From: Nemertoderma westbladi
Taxonomy: Eukaryota; Xenacoelomorpha; Nemertodermatida; Nemertodermatidae
Reading direction: 5' to 3'
Assembly (NCBI GenBank): GCA_032718475.1
Contig: JAUCBJ010003874.1
Coordinates: forward strand, 1 to 32,048
Length of the DNA: 32,048 nucleotides
Every line of letters starts with the position of its first letter. Within the stretch, counting starts at the first letter, position 1. Shown in pieces: positions 10,486 through 19,912 of the stretch. Below the pieces are notes generated by a model. It was not told the origin of the DNA. It searched no databases and saw only the letters and a program-made list of their open reading frames with translations. The position numbers were made by a program, and so were the translations under genes.

Positions 10486-11043
10486 ATCCCCTTATTTATT
10501 ATAAAACCATTGGAAATATTCGCAAATGCCGCTCCATTACTGTCTGAAACGCTCCCGACAGTCCGATGTATCTGGACCCGAGCAGCCGATTTGCTTCAAG
10601 AGGTGATTAACGGGGGAATACTACGGAATTGCTTGTTTGTCAGTACGATTCTATTTGGGTATTTACTACACTCAGACACTGGGAATACGGCGGTCGGTCA
10701 GATCGTAATGCGGGCCACTGCCAAGTTCATCATGCCTCACTCCGGTCACCCACCTTGGAGTGCGGTGGGAAGAGTCCCACTTACTGACTTACGTCGACGA
10801 CTGGACGAATCGACGAGGATTGCGATCTGGGTTTAGCGGCAGCCCGGATCCCGGGATCGCCTGGGGGAAATGGTTGAACGTTGGGCAGACGTTATCGCAC
10901 TGGATTACGTTCTCTGTGACGCGAAAGTGTGAAGCGAATTCGTTGTCGAATTGGGTCGGAAGCTGCGGGAATTCTACTGTTCTACGGGAGTAAACCGCAG
11001 CGGTCCGGTGACTACGGACGGATACTACTGGGATAAGCAGGTA
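10486..11043 (+). pseudogene. CpG-rich decayed ORF, unknown protein
   Basis: Unrecognised. One + frame runs from after a TGA at 10483-10485 to about 11043, broken only by TAG (10834-10836) and TGA (about 10930). Downstream of each stop the same frame still looks coding: RLGEMVERWADVIALDYVLC, then VVELGRKLREFYCSTGV and GYYWDKQ. The block ends at CAG/GTATTT, a possible splice donor at about 11040. It is markedly richer in GC and CpG than its surroundings. The - strand is open for 142 codons (10789-11217), so strand choice is not certain. There is no ATG at the upstream end. It could be a decayed transposon ORF or a pseudogenised exon; no domain is recognised on either strand. Confidence 0.3.
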
Positions 11044-11261
11044 TTTCGATCGAGTTTCTCGTATTCTCGATGCTCGAGGCGGATAGAGAGTTGGTTGTGT
11101 TGGGCGGTGTTGTTCAATTCTATCAAACATATTAAATAATTGGTAAAATAATAAAAACACACCAGATAAAGATACTGAGCTTATGGTAAAGAGATAGGCC
11201 GAACTTACAATTTCCAAATAGATTGTTCATATAATAAATATATTTTTGGTATTTGATTTCA

Positions 11262-11520
11262 AGATAGGGGGGGGGGGGGGAACTGGACGCAATAAAAATT
11301 CATCCCTCTCCAGGGGAAATTGGACGCAAATAACAACAGCTGATTACTCTCAAAAATAAAACTGTAACCTGTTCTATTGTGTTTACTTTATTGTTTTGGT
11401 TAAAATAACGTGCCACTGTAACCTGCTCCTTTCCCAAAATTGAGAAATTAATATTGAGGCGGGATATTAATTCGCCAAGATGGGATTTGCGTCCAGCCAG
11501 TCCCACCCCCCTCCTATCTC
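11262..11520. mobile_element. 259-bp MITE with 9-bp TSD
   Basis: The TSD is TTGATTTCA at 11253-11261 and 11521-11529. The ends are inverted: AGATAGG plus a G run, then AACTGGACGCAA, against the complement of TTGCGTCCAGCC...CCTATCTC. There is no ORF of note. The interior word TTTATTGTTTTGGTT followed by CTGTAACCTGCTCCTTT recurs in the MITE at 27612-27987, so the two are related. The 9-bp TSD suggests a Mutator-like mover, by inference. The G run at 11268-11280 lies in the left end. Confidence 0.8.
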
Positions 11521-11529
11521 TTGATTTCA

Positions 11530-12349
11530 CTAAAAAATAGAATACATTGCATTTTACTGTTATAATTACTGTATTGAATAAAATAATTAATTGATTGTTT
11601 ATTAAACCGTGCTAAGCACGTTGAACTGGAGCTCTAACAATTCCCCACTAGCGGCAGACAGGAACTGTAAAAGTCTCTGTAGAATTTCTAATTAAGCAAT
11701 GCTATTAGGTAACTACTACTAAATTTCAGATGAATCTGATCGTTGGTTCTATAATTACAGCTATTTTTATGTTTCTGTTAATTCGCCCCCTAGCGGCAGA
11801 CCGGGGAACTTTAGAAGTCTGTCTGTGTGTAGAATTTCTAAATTTTTTTAAAGACTACAAGTGTACCAAGTTTGGTTCCATTTCATCCATGATTGACCGA
11901 CTTATTAGCGTTCAAACATTCCTGCCACGAATAAAAGCTGCAGGAACTCGAGCGATAATTAATTTATTTATTATTAAATACTGTTTCAATTAAATTCTTT
12001 ACGAAAATCTAGTCATCTTCTTTTAAATGTGGACCCTGCATTCATGGAAAATATAATATTTGATAATTCATCAGTCAGCCTACGCTAATTTCACAGCAAA
12101 GTCCTTGTCATGGCCTGTGTGTAGTAGGCCATGGTACCACCCTACTACCGGTACCGGCTGACCGGTGGCAACTAGCACTTGCACAGCAACAGCCCTACCG
12201 GCGATACACAGGTTGGAATTTATGTAGAGTTTGCTCAACAGTACAGATATAAAATAGTTATCTAAATTATCTATATTACTATTGACAAGTATTGAAATAT
12301 ATACCGTTATTCGTATTTGCAACATCTGACATTGGAGAGGTGAGAGAAG
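11530..12349. other. No gene seen; diverged duplicated segment
   Basis: A segment CC(A/C)CTAGCGGCAGAC...GAACT...AAGTCT...TAGAATTTCTAA occurs at about 11643-11692 and again at about 11786-11842. The second copy continues into a piece inversely related to 9812-9860. The rest is AT-rich and anonymous. Confidence 0.45.
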
Positions 12350-12883
12350 ATGAATACCGACACTCAACAAAACCAACGCTTATCACAGGTCGGTATGGTT
12401 ACCTCGAAACCGGCGCGACTGTCCACTCGAATACAACTTCAAAACACAAACGCCAACAATAAACTGAAAGCGGTTACCTCGAAACCGGCGCGACTGTCCA
12501 CTCGAATACAACTTCAAAACACAAACGCCAACAATAAACTGAAAGCGAATCGAACGTCTTCAGAAGAATCTGTCATTGGGACGAAGAAAAGGAAGCCGAA
12601 ACCACGGGAATGGACCACAGCTAAGATTGAATGCTCCCATTGTCAGAGTTCCTGGACCGAAATTGAAACACCAATTGCCGATGGGCTTGATCTCTCAAAC
12701 CAAAACTTCCTCTGCGGGGTTTGCGTGGCAGTAAAGATTGAAAGTCTGGAAGCTGGCATCCCTAGGTATTATTATTATAAAGAGCGTCAGCCTGCGTTTA
12801 ATAAATATATTTTAATACAAAGCAGGTCGAACGCAAAGAGGCTTAAAATGAAGACGAGTACTGCATTGATTATATTCCTATAA
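12350..12883 (+). CDS. Zinc-finger-like ORF/exon with 25-aa duplication
   Basis: Unrecognised as a named gene. The ATG at 12350 opens 177 codons. Residues 16-65 are two identical 25-residue copies (VTSKPARLSTRIQLQNTNAN core) encoded by a perfect 75-bp tandem duplication. A basic stretch (KKRKPKPREW) follows, then CSHC with a conserved-looking W, and a second pair CGVC 31 residues later, leading into VKIESLEA, which looks like the start of a coiled coil. That order (CxxC, W, FxCxxC, coiled coil) resembles the PHD-like N-terminus of ORF1 proteins of some invertebrate LINEs, but the middle His/Cys ligands are not seen. CCTAG/GTATTA at 12765-12766 is a candidate donor. Beyond it the peptide (RYYYYKERQ...) looks non-coding, so the true exon may end there. 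Function unknown. Confidence 0.4.
   Translation: MNTDTQQNQRLSQVGMVTSKPARLSTRIQLQNTNANNKLKAVTSKPARLSTRIQLQNTNANNKLKANRTSSEESVIGTKKRKPKPREWTTAKIECSHCQSSWTEIETPIADGLDLSNQNFLCGVCVAVKIESLEAGIPRYYYYKERQPAFNKYILIQSRSNAKRLKMKTSTALIIFL
12397..12546 (+). repeat. Perfect 75-bp tandem duplication
   Basis: Copies at 12397-12471 and 12472-12546 are identical base for base and keep frame (25 codons). The lack of any difference indicates a recent duplication or conversion. Confidence 0.95.
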
Positions 12884-13650
12884 ACCACCTGGCTTTGCAT
12901 ATTGAACGTGCGTTTGGAAATAAGTTCGTGCTACCCTTCCGTGGGTGGTAGATGTCGCGGTTATGTATTGGTGGGTGGGGGAGGGGGGGGGGGGGGGGTG
13001 CAGATTAAAAGGGGTGAACACGTACTGTCCCCCTTTCTTTGATTAATTGGTGGTGTGGGTTAATCTCTCATAACCTGATTTTGTGATACAGTCGCACAAT
13101 TTTAATTTGTATCTCATAACTGGGCCTCGTGCTGCGCGAAGGCCCCACGAACGTGTCTAATCTGGCTATCTAATCTGTATTACATTAGGCCTACAGCGCA
13201 CTTAAATGGTAATTTTACATAAGCCTAAAATAATATTGAACTGGCTGGAGGTAATAATACAGCAAGTACAGTAGTAACCACGCTGTACTAGGGCTAGGCT
13301 AAGGCTACAAATAAATGATACAAACAAATTTGCTATCGTCGTGCCTATTCAACTGTTTTACTTGCAGTATTAGGCACTATATGTTGACCTCTATTTGTTT
13401 TTCCACTCCATTGGAGGGTATTCGTACATATGGTATGTATACATGTACGCAGTAGTAAGGGGCTTTACAGGGCCAACTAAGTTTGGTAGGTTAGGTTTAG
13501 TATTTTGGTTAGTGTTAGTTGCATTGTCATTCATTTTTAAGTTCAAATTATATGTGGCAATCTCACTGAAAAGTTTATAACTATCACTTATTTAGTCTGA
13601 ATAATGTAATAATTAACGATTTAATGTGTTTATAAATGATAAAATCGTAC
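12884..13650. other. No gene seen; 16-G run
   Basis: A G-rich stretch at 12970-12999 includes 16 consecutive G (12983-12998). About 13122-13148 is a GC-rich inverted relative of 9898-9921. The rest is anonymous. Confidence 0.45.
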
Positions 13651-13858
13651 GCGTCCCGCACTTTACAATTTTTTGAAGCAATAATTCTGAGACATAAACT
13701 GCTGCCGGTTTTCCAAACTGCTTTTTTTTACTGAACCGATAATTGGTTTTTCTAAGAAACACAAACATTATACTATTTTAGTTCATTTTCATGATGTACA
13801 GTGCTAAAGTATGCACAAAAAGTCGTACGAATGTCCCGCACTTTACATGGAATGAGCC
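13651..13858. repeat. 208-bp dispersed repeat, copy 1
   Basis: Nearly identical to 17047-17254, same orientation and length. Each copy begins GCGTCCCGCACTTTACA and ends with a second CGTACGAATGTCCC(G/A)CACTTTACA, 183 bp later, plus TGGAATGAGCC. Having the same motif at both edges in direct orientation suggests a monomer of a tandem family or a unit with short direct terminal repeats. No ORF. It abuts the 5'-truncated end of a LINE fragment. Confidence 0.8.
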
Positions 13859-14080
13859 AGATTAAGATTCAGTGGGCACTGCTGGCGAAGTAAAGACGAG
13901 GTCATACCAGATCTACTTCTCTGGCAACCAACATAACATACATAACATAACATATATAGATCAACTTGAAAGGATACTGAACTTGGGAGAAACGAAATTG
14001 CTACAACTATGGAGAATCGGGAAGCCTGGAAGGATTTCATTTCCACTGTCCGAGTTCGCTCGACTTAGTAGTAGTAGTAG
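13859..14080 (+). pseudogene. LINE ORF2 C-terminal tail with (TAG)n, damaged
   Basis: The same family as 8764-9000 but on +. It reads RLRFSGHCWRSKDEVIPDLL, then LWQPT and a TAA. Part of the 5' half of the tail is replaced by an ACATAACAT slippage tract (about 13929-13957), after which the frame is shifted. The end, ...ISTVRVRST and stop, is readable before a TAGTAGTAGTAGTAG tail (14065-14080). 5'-truncated; inactive. Confidence 0.85.
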
Positions 14081-15980
14081 ATCTTTAAGTGACCCCACTG
14101 AATTATTATTAATTAATTTCAAACATCTAATTTCTTTCTGTAAATCTAATTATTAATTGCAGATTGATGGTAAATCTAATCCCTTCTCTAAATCATCGCT
14201 GAGGCATGAAACTGCCAGATAACCCAGAATTATGTTTAATATACATTTATTGACGTCATGATATCAAACTTATTGAACTTAACATTGAACTGAACAGTTT
14301 TTAGGTATGTTTTTTTAATAAACCCGCCATTTTGACAGCTTCCTCCTGTTTTTACAAAATATAAACCCCGCCACTCGATTCAGGGTACCTTGCCCCCCCC
14401 CCCCCCCCCCCCCCCCCCTTCTTCAATTGTTTCTAGCCGAACAATTTTTTAGCGCACAAATCCTATTCCATCAACATCAATCATTAATTCCTGGTTGTAT
14501 CATAATATTATATTTCAAAAAACCGTTCCTCAATTGTAATTAACACAGCTACTTCAACTAAAAGTTAAAAATTCCCAAAGACTCTGTTAATGGCAAGATA
14601 GATCTCTGAAATCATAAAATTAAAATGAAAATTAAAAAGTTAAAATGCACACTTAATGGCGTACACCTATAATATAATTGATACTATAAGATATTATACG
14701 CCGACTATTGTAGATAACAAGAGATTATTAATTGCAGTATATTAAGCAAATTTCGCCCTCAACCAAGGCGTCCTTTAATAATTTAATATAATTGTATTAA
14801 AGGACGCCTTGCCCACAACCCATAGGTTTTAAAATTCTTTTAGGTTCTTAAAAGAACTTTAAATTTTTAAAGTTATTTTAATTTAAGGTTTTCAAATTAA
14901 TGTATCTTTTGATTTACCTCTAAATTAAATTTATTTCTTTCGATAAAGAACACATAAAGTTTATATTTTATAATTTGTGCCGTCTGGGAGCGGTGATCCT
15001 ATACAGCCGTGTTCTGTAGACGCAGCCAGCCGGCAGCAGCAAGCATCCGTGATGGCAATAGCTAATCCTTCAGTCAGGTTTCTGACAACACTAAAATCAT
15101 CAGGAACATAATATATGCTATGCTTCAATCGAACACAGATTCCACTTGCCCTTAACTATCAGTACCCTCAGTAACTACAAGCATTACCCCAAGTATGGCC
15201 ACAAATAATATGCATACAGTTACATTCGCCATATTACTTACTGCTTTATTATTAGGTGCCATAAGTTAGACGAACTGTCCCCTTTTGTCTCCTAGTACAG
15301 TATTATGCTGGGATTTCCAAGCTTGTAGTGTCTAATTTAATTGAATTCAATTTAAATTTAAATTATGATGTCTACTAATGTAGCCATGCTCCACAGAATG
15401 ATTATATATCACTGTAGAGATATATAGTGATATCACTAGTGTGTCTGATAACAATGTTGATGTATGAAAGAGTATCAAGCAAACAAGCAAATATGGATTT
15501 CACCGCATGAGATATTTTACAAGCTCACAGCTCAGTAACTCATACCGTAACAGTAACACAAGGGATTATATTCAATGGAATTTTAGTACAAGCGACTGTA
15601 TTATCGATTAATATAGAGATATATGCAACATATTGCATAATTTAGTTACTGCTAATTTAGAATTCATTTGTTACGTCCAAAATATGATAATAATATTTAA
15701 GTTTAAGATATGAAAGGTGTTCTGTTAGTATGGGCCATTTGGGGCCTACAGTACCAGATGAACATAAGGGGGGTGGGGTGGTGGTAGATGGGGGCACTAA
15801 AGATGTTAGCGGGTAAAAATAAACTGTGAGACATCAATCGGTAAAAACGAATCAGAGACGAAAAAATAATACAAAATCTACGTATTTTCAGCCTCGGCAA
15901 TGATCGAATCCCTATCGAATCCCTAAATCCCGATACCTCTAGACAGCTAGACTACCAGACTACTCGACAGCCAGAAAAAG
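14081..15980. other. No gene seen; poly-C run and AT-rich DNA
   Basis: Contains 26 consecutive C at 14393-14418 and a perfect hairpin (listed separately). A near-palindrome ATATCACT...AGTGATAT lies at about 15406-15434, and ATCGAATCCCTA is repeated at about 15903-15925. No convincing ORF; the 65-codon ORF on - at 15703-15900 has no recognisable feature. Confidence 0.4.
14764..14811. repeat. Perfect 17-bp-stem hairpin
   Basis: CAAGGCGTCCTTTAATA (14764-14780) pairs perfectly with 14795-14811 across a 14-nt AT loop. Flanking CCCTCAAC/CCCACAAC match at seven of eight bases, so it may be a tiny palindromic insertion. There is no T run to suggest a pol III terminator and no gene beside it. Confidence 0.7.
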
Positions 15981-15983
15981 CTA

Positions 15984-16217
15984 TTAAATGATATTTCTGC
16001 AAAGACTATCTGGGAAGATATTGGGTGGAATAGCGAAATATGTGAATCTAATATCTTAAGCGTCCAGAAGACAACGAGTTCCGTAGCTAGGAAGAAGCTT
16101 TTCAATATATTAGTAGATTATAGTAAAGCTTTTGACCGAATTTCATGTGTTAAACTGTTAGCAAAACTACTTACACTGGGTTGCGGCAGCCATATTGTAA
16201 ATACGTATTATCTCTAA
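15984..16217 (+). pseudogene. LINE reverse transcriptase fragment (finger/palm)
   Basis: On + the frame reads EDIGWNSEICESNILSVQKT, then RKKLFNILVDYSKAFDRIS and LLAKLLTLGC, then TAA at about 16215. (L/V)VDYSKAFDRI is the conserved motif holding the first catalytic aspartate of LINE-type reverse transcriptases. The downstream palm with YADD is absent. It stops just before a different LINE fragment on the opposite strand. A short, isolated, dead piece. Confidence 0.75.
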
Positions 16218-16329
16218 CTACAATCGGACTGCTGCATTGCAGCTGCACATGAGAAGCTATGCTGTCTTAAAAAAAAATATTTTGACACTACCATTCAATC
16301 GACAATTGGCAAACCCAATGCAGCATGCA

Positions 16330-16700
16330 TTAAGAATGATATGCCAGCTTATCAACAAATTTGCACCGCCACAACTACCTATCCACCATGGCTTTTGCGA
16401 GATTATCCGCCTCTTCAAGGCCAGTGTCCTTTAAGATGCGTCTCAAGAAAGTCATGGGCTGTCCACCATGCCTATTCACTCCATGGGGCCGCCAAAGCAC
16501 AAGATTGTGCACAGGCTGGACCTCTCGGCGAAAGCAATGCCTTGCAAAGCGGATGCGGCTTTGTTCAAGTATCAAGCTTGGGGGAACCAATGAGACACTT
16601 CCAATGTTATATAGTGTCTGGTTGGAGATGTGTGCATTGTACTTTGTACGAACCATTGCATACTGATGTTTTTGTGCAAAGATTTCCTCAGGAATCATTG
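16330..16700 (-). pseudogene. LINE ORF2 C-terminal tail (family shared with 26402-28860)
   Basis: On - the frame reads SNQTLYNIGSVSLVPPSLIL, then EQSRIRFARHCFRRE, LVLWRPHGVNRHGGQPMTF and LRRILKDTGLEEADNLAKAM, then VDR and a stop. It matches the tail of the + strand LINE at about 27260-27505 almost residue for residue. Conserved elements are the GHC-type box (here RHC), W.PHG and DTGL. Beyond the stop the LW-RC-FVDK-A residues of the family can still be read. The + ORFs in this stretch are antisense shadows. 5'-truncated. Confidence 0.85.
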
Positions 16701-17046
16701 CACAACTTATATTGATAGTAACAATGTGTTGGCAAGCTGTATTTTTCGAGGTGTTATTATTATACGTTTATTATATAGGAAGGGATCTAGGGGTCTTAAC
16801 CTCGAATGATAAGTTTATTATCGTACGTGTCCCGCACTTTACAGTGAAATGTCCCACACTTTACATGACTTTGCTGCACTTAAACTACTCCCCTGTTTCA
16901 TTGATGTTACCTACCATCTTACTAAAGGCTAATTTATTTTCCCTACATATCTAGGAACATCACGGAACAAAAGTTTTCCCACTAACTTTACCCAATTCGC
17001 TGAACTTTAGCAATGAATTTGACAGTTGAGAATTTCACTTTCGTAT
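16701..17046. other. No gene; isolated CCCGCACTTTACA motifs
   Basis: The motif edge of the 208-bp repeat appears at about 16824-16842 (CGTACGTGTCCCGCACTTTA) and again 20 bp later (ATGTCCCACACTTTACATG), without the body of the repeat. This looks like a deleted or fused pair of units. The rest is anonymous. Confidence 0.5.
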
Positions 17047-17254
17047 GCGTCCCGCACTTTACAATTTTTTGAAACAATAATTCTGAGACATAAACTGCTG
17101 CCGGTTTTCCAAACTGCTTTTTTTTACTGAACCGATAATTGGTTTTTCTAAGAAACACAAGCATTATACTATTTTAGTTCATTTTCATGATGTACAGTGC
17201 TAAAGTATGCACAAAAAGTCGTACGAATGTCCCACACTTTACATGGAATGAGCC
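17047..17254. repeat. 208-bp dispersed repeat, copy 2
   Basis: Nearly identical to 13651-13858 at equal length. Its left flank differs from copy 1, and its right edge runs into the damaged Tc1-type copy. Confidence 0.8.
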
Positions 17255-17282
17255 TACAGTAGCTCGATGTCCTCTGCTGTTA

Positions 17283-17855
17283 CTCGTTTCATACAGTCCT
17301 GTCTGAAGCTGGGTATTGTATGGGGTATATTGACCTTGACTAAAGGGTGAAAATGTAAGTAATAAAAACCTCTATGAATAAAAAAAAAATGCCTCCAAAA
17401 AATAATGCAGTAATAAATATTTGTTACTGCAGTAAGAATTAATTATTACTGCAGTAACAAATTATATATATATATACAGTATATAAACACTATCGCAGCG
17501 AACTACATGTGTACTGCTTTTTCCACTGTCATGTCGTTTGTCTGTTGCAATGTTCCGGAGTTTATCAAAGGACTGGTGGTTGCTAAGGTCTATGTCAAAA
17601 ACTTCTTTTAAATCAGCCTTTAGGGTGCTGAAAAGGCTGCATAATTTGCCCATGCCTTGGTGTCCTTTACGTTTTTGTGACGTCATAATGTTGAGCACCT
17701 TTTGGGCGGGGCTGTTTCGTGGGAGTCGGAGGATGTGACCAAAAAGCGACTTTCGGGCCTTTTTGACCTCAAGGATTCAAAGTGGCCGTTGCGAGTTACT
17801 TTTAGACCACTTTGAGAAAATCTCAAAGAACAGATGCACTTTGAGACCCCGACTG
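17283..17855. mobile_element. Damaged Tc1-type relative of 1667-3637
   Basis: About 17283-17465 matches 1795-1960 (TTTCATACAGTCCTG, GGTATATTGACCTTGACTA, CCTCTATGAA, CCAAAAAAT, TTACTGCAGTAA words). About 17775-17855 matches the right end (AAAGTGGCCGTTG, then CTCAAAGAACAGATGCACTT and GAGACCCCGACTG). The left TIR is missing, no TA follows the right end, and a LINE tail replaces the middle. It is a rearranged copy. A TATATATATATA run at 17464-17475 marks the inner junction. Confidence 0.7.
17480..17770 (-). pseudogene. LINE ORF2 C-terminal tail inside Tc1-type copy
   Basis: On - the frame is open and reads EVKKARKSLFGHILRLPRNS, then PAQKVLNIMTSQKRKGHQGM and LKADLKEVFDIDLSNHQSF, then DKLRNIATDKRHDSGKS. 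The order LFGH(I/V)LR.P..(S/T)PAQ, a basic linker, DLKE and A.DR..W/S is the standard tail of several invertebrate LINE ORF2 proteins. It is a different family from the other tails in this window. The expected W near the end is absent. No catalytic domain is present. The frame has no stop but lacks any upstream protein, so it is a fragment. Confidence 0.75.
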
Positions 17856-18819
17856 GAGTACTGTAAGTTCTGAGGTCATACGAACGGGATCGCAAGTAGG
17901 CCTACTGCGAAATTAATTACACAGCCGCGATTCAGAAGTTTGGCTAAAGATCGAATATGAATTGGCTCTAACAAGTTGGCAAGGGCCTCATATATGCCGG
18001 TCACGGTAAACAATTAGGCCCCACCCACATTGCGAACAGGTATTAAACCTGCCCCTTTATTCATTAGGCGCTCTTCTCAAAGGGTACAGGTATCACTTAA
18101 AAAACTACTGTAGTACTGTTGTAGTTTACCCATTTGTAAATTATTGTTTATTGTATTTGGTATTGTTTTTGAAATTTATAGTCAGATTTTTAGACAGTCA
18201 CTGGGCTTATATGTTCAACAACATTGCAAATATTATTCGAACGACCAATTATGACTCATTTTATATCGTTTAATTTTAAGTATTTATGTATAAATAATAC
18301 CGAATAAATACAGTAATATACTGTATTCTATTAAGTATTAATAGTCTTGAGCAATTTAAGTCAGTTATTAAAAATCTGAGACCGCAGTCTAGTTGGATCT
18401 GTAGAGAGGCCTCTACAAATATTAATACCTCCATTATTACTGTAGTTGTATGTTTGTAAACTGAAAAATAATTTGATCAGTAAGTTTAATCAGGGCTGCC
18501 TACAAGTATTAAATGTCTCACCGTTTTTCGTCTTTGTTGTTATGCGATTTGCTTTAAGATGGTAATGCACATTTTTCTTTAGCATTTCGTTCTCTTTTTT
18601 TAAATCTTTCTTCCATTTTGTCCATTTTAAATGACAGAATCTTTTAGGCTTGTTAAGCCAAAGAATGTCTGTTCACTATGGGTGATCTTCCATAGTAAAC
18701 TTAGTTGCCTCTTTCTTTTGTCCCAAGTTGCCTACTGTAGGTTCCCATTTATCGTCCATAAAAATAATGAAAGCCAGGGTTGGACTAGACTGCAGCATTT
18801 AATGCACTTTTTAGTGCGC
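17856..18819. other. No gene seen
   Basis: AT-rich anonymous DNA. A 65-codon ORF on + at 18631-18828 has no recognisable feature. No element boundary was identified. Confidence 0.4.
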
Positions 18820-18892
18820 CCCACCTAGGGATCGAACCAGGGCGGATTCAGAACGGAGGCCCAGTAATCTCACTACTAAACTAAAAGCTGCT
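18820..18892 (-). repeat. tRNA-like sequence (SINE head or tRNA pseudogene)
   Basis: On - an A-box-like TAGTTTAGTAGTGAGATTAC (18864-18883) and a perfect B box GGTTCGATCCC (18828-18838) are correctly spaced. The T arm (CCTGG, TTCGATC loop, CCTAGG) nearly pairs, but the acceptor ends do not match, so it is not a functional tRNA. It continues on - into GTGCGCACTAAAAAGTGC. Probably the head of a SINE or an old tRNA pseudogene. Confidence 0.6.
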
Positions 18893-19222
18893 GGCTGCTT
18901 GGTCTAACTTTTACCATTTTTCCCATATGTTGAGCCCCAGCCGATATTAACGACTGTGTTTCTTGTGCGACTTTGAATGGGACAAATTTTGAAGCAAATT
19001 TTTTAAAATATTGCACACATTGCATTTATACATTACAGTTTGGTCGTGTTTTAGGCAACAGTGCATTATGACAGTACCGTATAGTACAAATATAATGTAT
19101 ATCTGTAGTAGACCCTACAATATATTCTAGTCATTTCGGTACTGTAGTACAGTATCTACACCAAGGTGTACTCAATGACACAAATATATATTTAGTAAAC
19201 CTTGATCTAGACCTACACAATA
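18893..19222 (+). promoter_or_regulatory. Upstream region of the TMED gene
   Basis: AT-rich, with several TATA-like words between 19080 and 19195 and no further ORF. The context of the start is ACACAATAATGG, with A at -3 and G at +4, favourable for initiation. No particular promoter element can be assigned with confidence. Confidence 0.3.
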
Positions 19223-19912
19223 ATGGCAAACACATATGTCTACGTGGTGGTACTGGCATTTTACTTGTTAGTTACTGCGACCACTGAAACTGAAAGTAAA
19301 TCCAGTGAGATCACTGTGATCGTTCATCCAGGTAAACATGACTGCTTCTACGAGTCAGCTAAGGTCGGACACATCCTTTACTATAGCTACCAAGTTATAG
19401 CCGGCGGACAACGGGACATAACATTCAACGCAATCACGCCATCTAGCGCTTATATAAGCACCGCATTGCGACAAAGAGAATTCGAGAATGAGTTGATAGT
19501 CGCTGAAGAAGGTGTTTATAAGTTCTGTCTAGACAACTCATTCTCTAGAATTACACCGAAGACGGTCCGTTTGTCAATAACGGTTGAACTCGCAGAGGAT
19601 GACATAGTTAATATAGCGGAAGAAAACCTGAAACCATTGGTGGATGATGATGAGTACTTAGATATAAAGATAGAAGTTCTAGACGATTTTATTAAGTCTA
19701 TGAAGAAGGACGCAGAGAAGATTACGAAGCAACAGAACAGAAGGAGGGGAGTTGAGTTGGTGGATCGTAGATTGGCGGAGTGGAACTTTACAAGGGTTGG
19801 CAGTTGGTCTGTATTCATTTCGGTTGTTATGGTTGGCACTGCTATGGTACAGATATTGGCGATAAGAAGGATGTTTAACTCCGGTTCAAAAGGCCAACAG
19901 TTGGGAATATAA
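19223..19912 (+). CDS. p24 family cargo receptor, TMED1/TMED5-like
   Basis: A complete 229-aa type I membrane protein of the p24/TMED family. These proteins cycle between endoplasmic reticulum and Golgi in COPII and COPI vesicles as hetero-oligomers and help to sort cargo such as GPI-anchored proteins. Visible parts: signal peptide at residues about 1-20 (VYVVVLAFYLLV); lumenal GOLD domain at about 28-122 with the conserved cysteine pair C41 and C102 (YKFCLDNSFS is a family landmark); a charged coiled-coil stalk at about 145-185; a transmembrane segment at about 194-213; and a short tail, RRMFNSGSKGQQLGI. Length is normal for the family. The stalk and the FCLDNSFS motif fit the gamma subfamily (TMED1/5). 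The tail keeps R-R-x-F but has no C-terminal dilysine, and only one aromatic of the usual FF pair. An N-F-T sequon at 188 lies close to the membrane. The whole gene is one open exon, so a retrocopy is possible, though the frame is intact. The antisense ORF at 19516-19992 is a shadow. Confidence 0.93.
   Translation: MANTYVYVVVLAFYLLVTATTETESKSSEITVIVHPGKHDCFYESAKVGHILYYSYQVIAGGQRDITFNAITPSSAYISTALRQREFENELIVAEEGVYKFCLDNSFSRITPKTVRLSITVELAEDDIVNIAEENLKPLVDDDEYLDIKIEVLDDFIKSMKKDAEKITKQQNRRRGVELVDRRLAEWNFTRVGSWSVFISVVMVGTAMVQILAIRRMFNSGSKGQQLGI

Noticed and set aside
9898-13148. Possible 3.2-kb element with GC-rich inverted ends
   Set aside because: Only about 24 bp match, no TSD was found, and the right motif is partly self-complementary; more likely two pieces of one old repeat.
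14393-14418. Long C and G homopolymers (also 11268-11280, 12983-12998, 25402-25425)
   Set aside because: They look like simple slippage tracts at or near repeats, with no associated feature.
14990-15050. Possible small RNA (GC-rich words in AT-rich DNA)
   Set aside because: No snRNA, 5S rRNA or spliced-leader signature was found, and no convincing fold or terminator.
16341-16715. Overlapping ORFs of 101-124 codons on +
   Set aside because: They are shadows of the LINE C-terminal tail on -.
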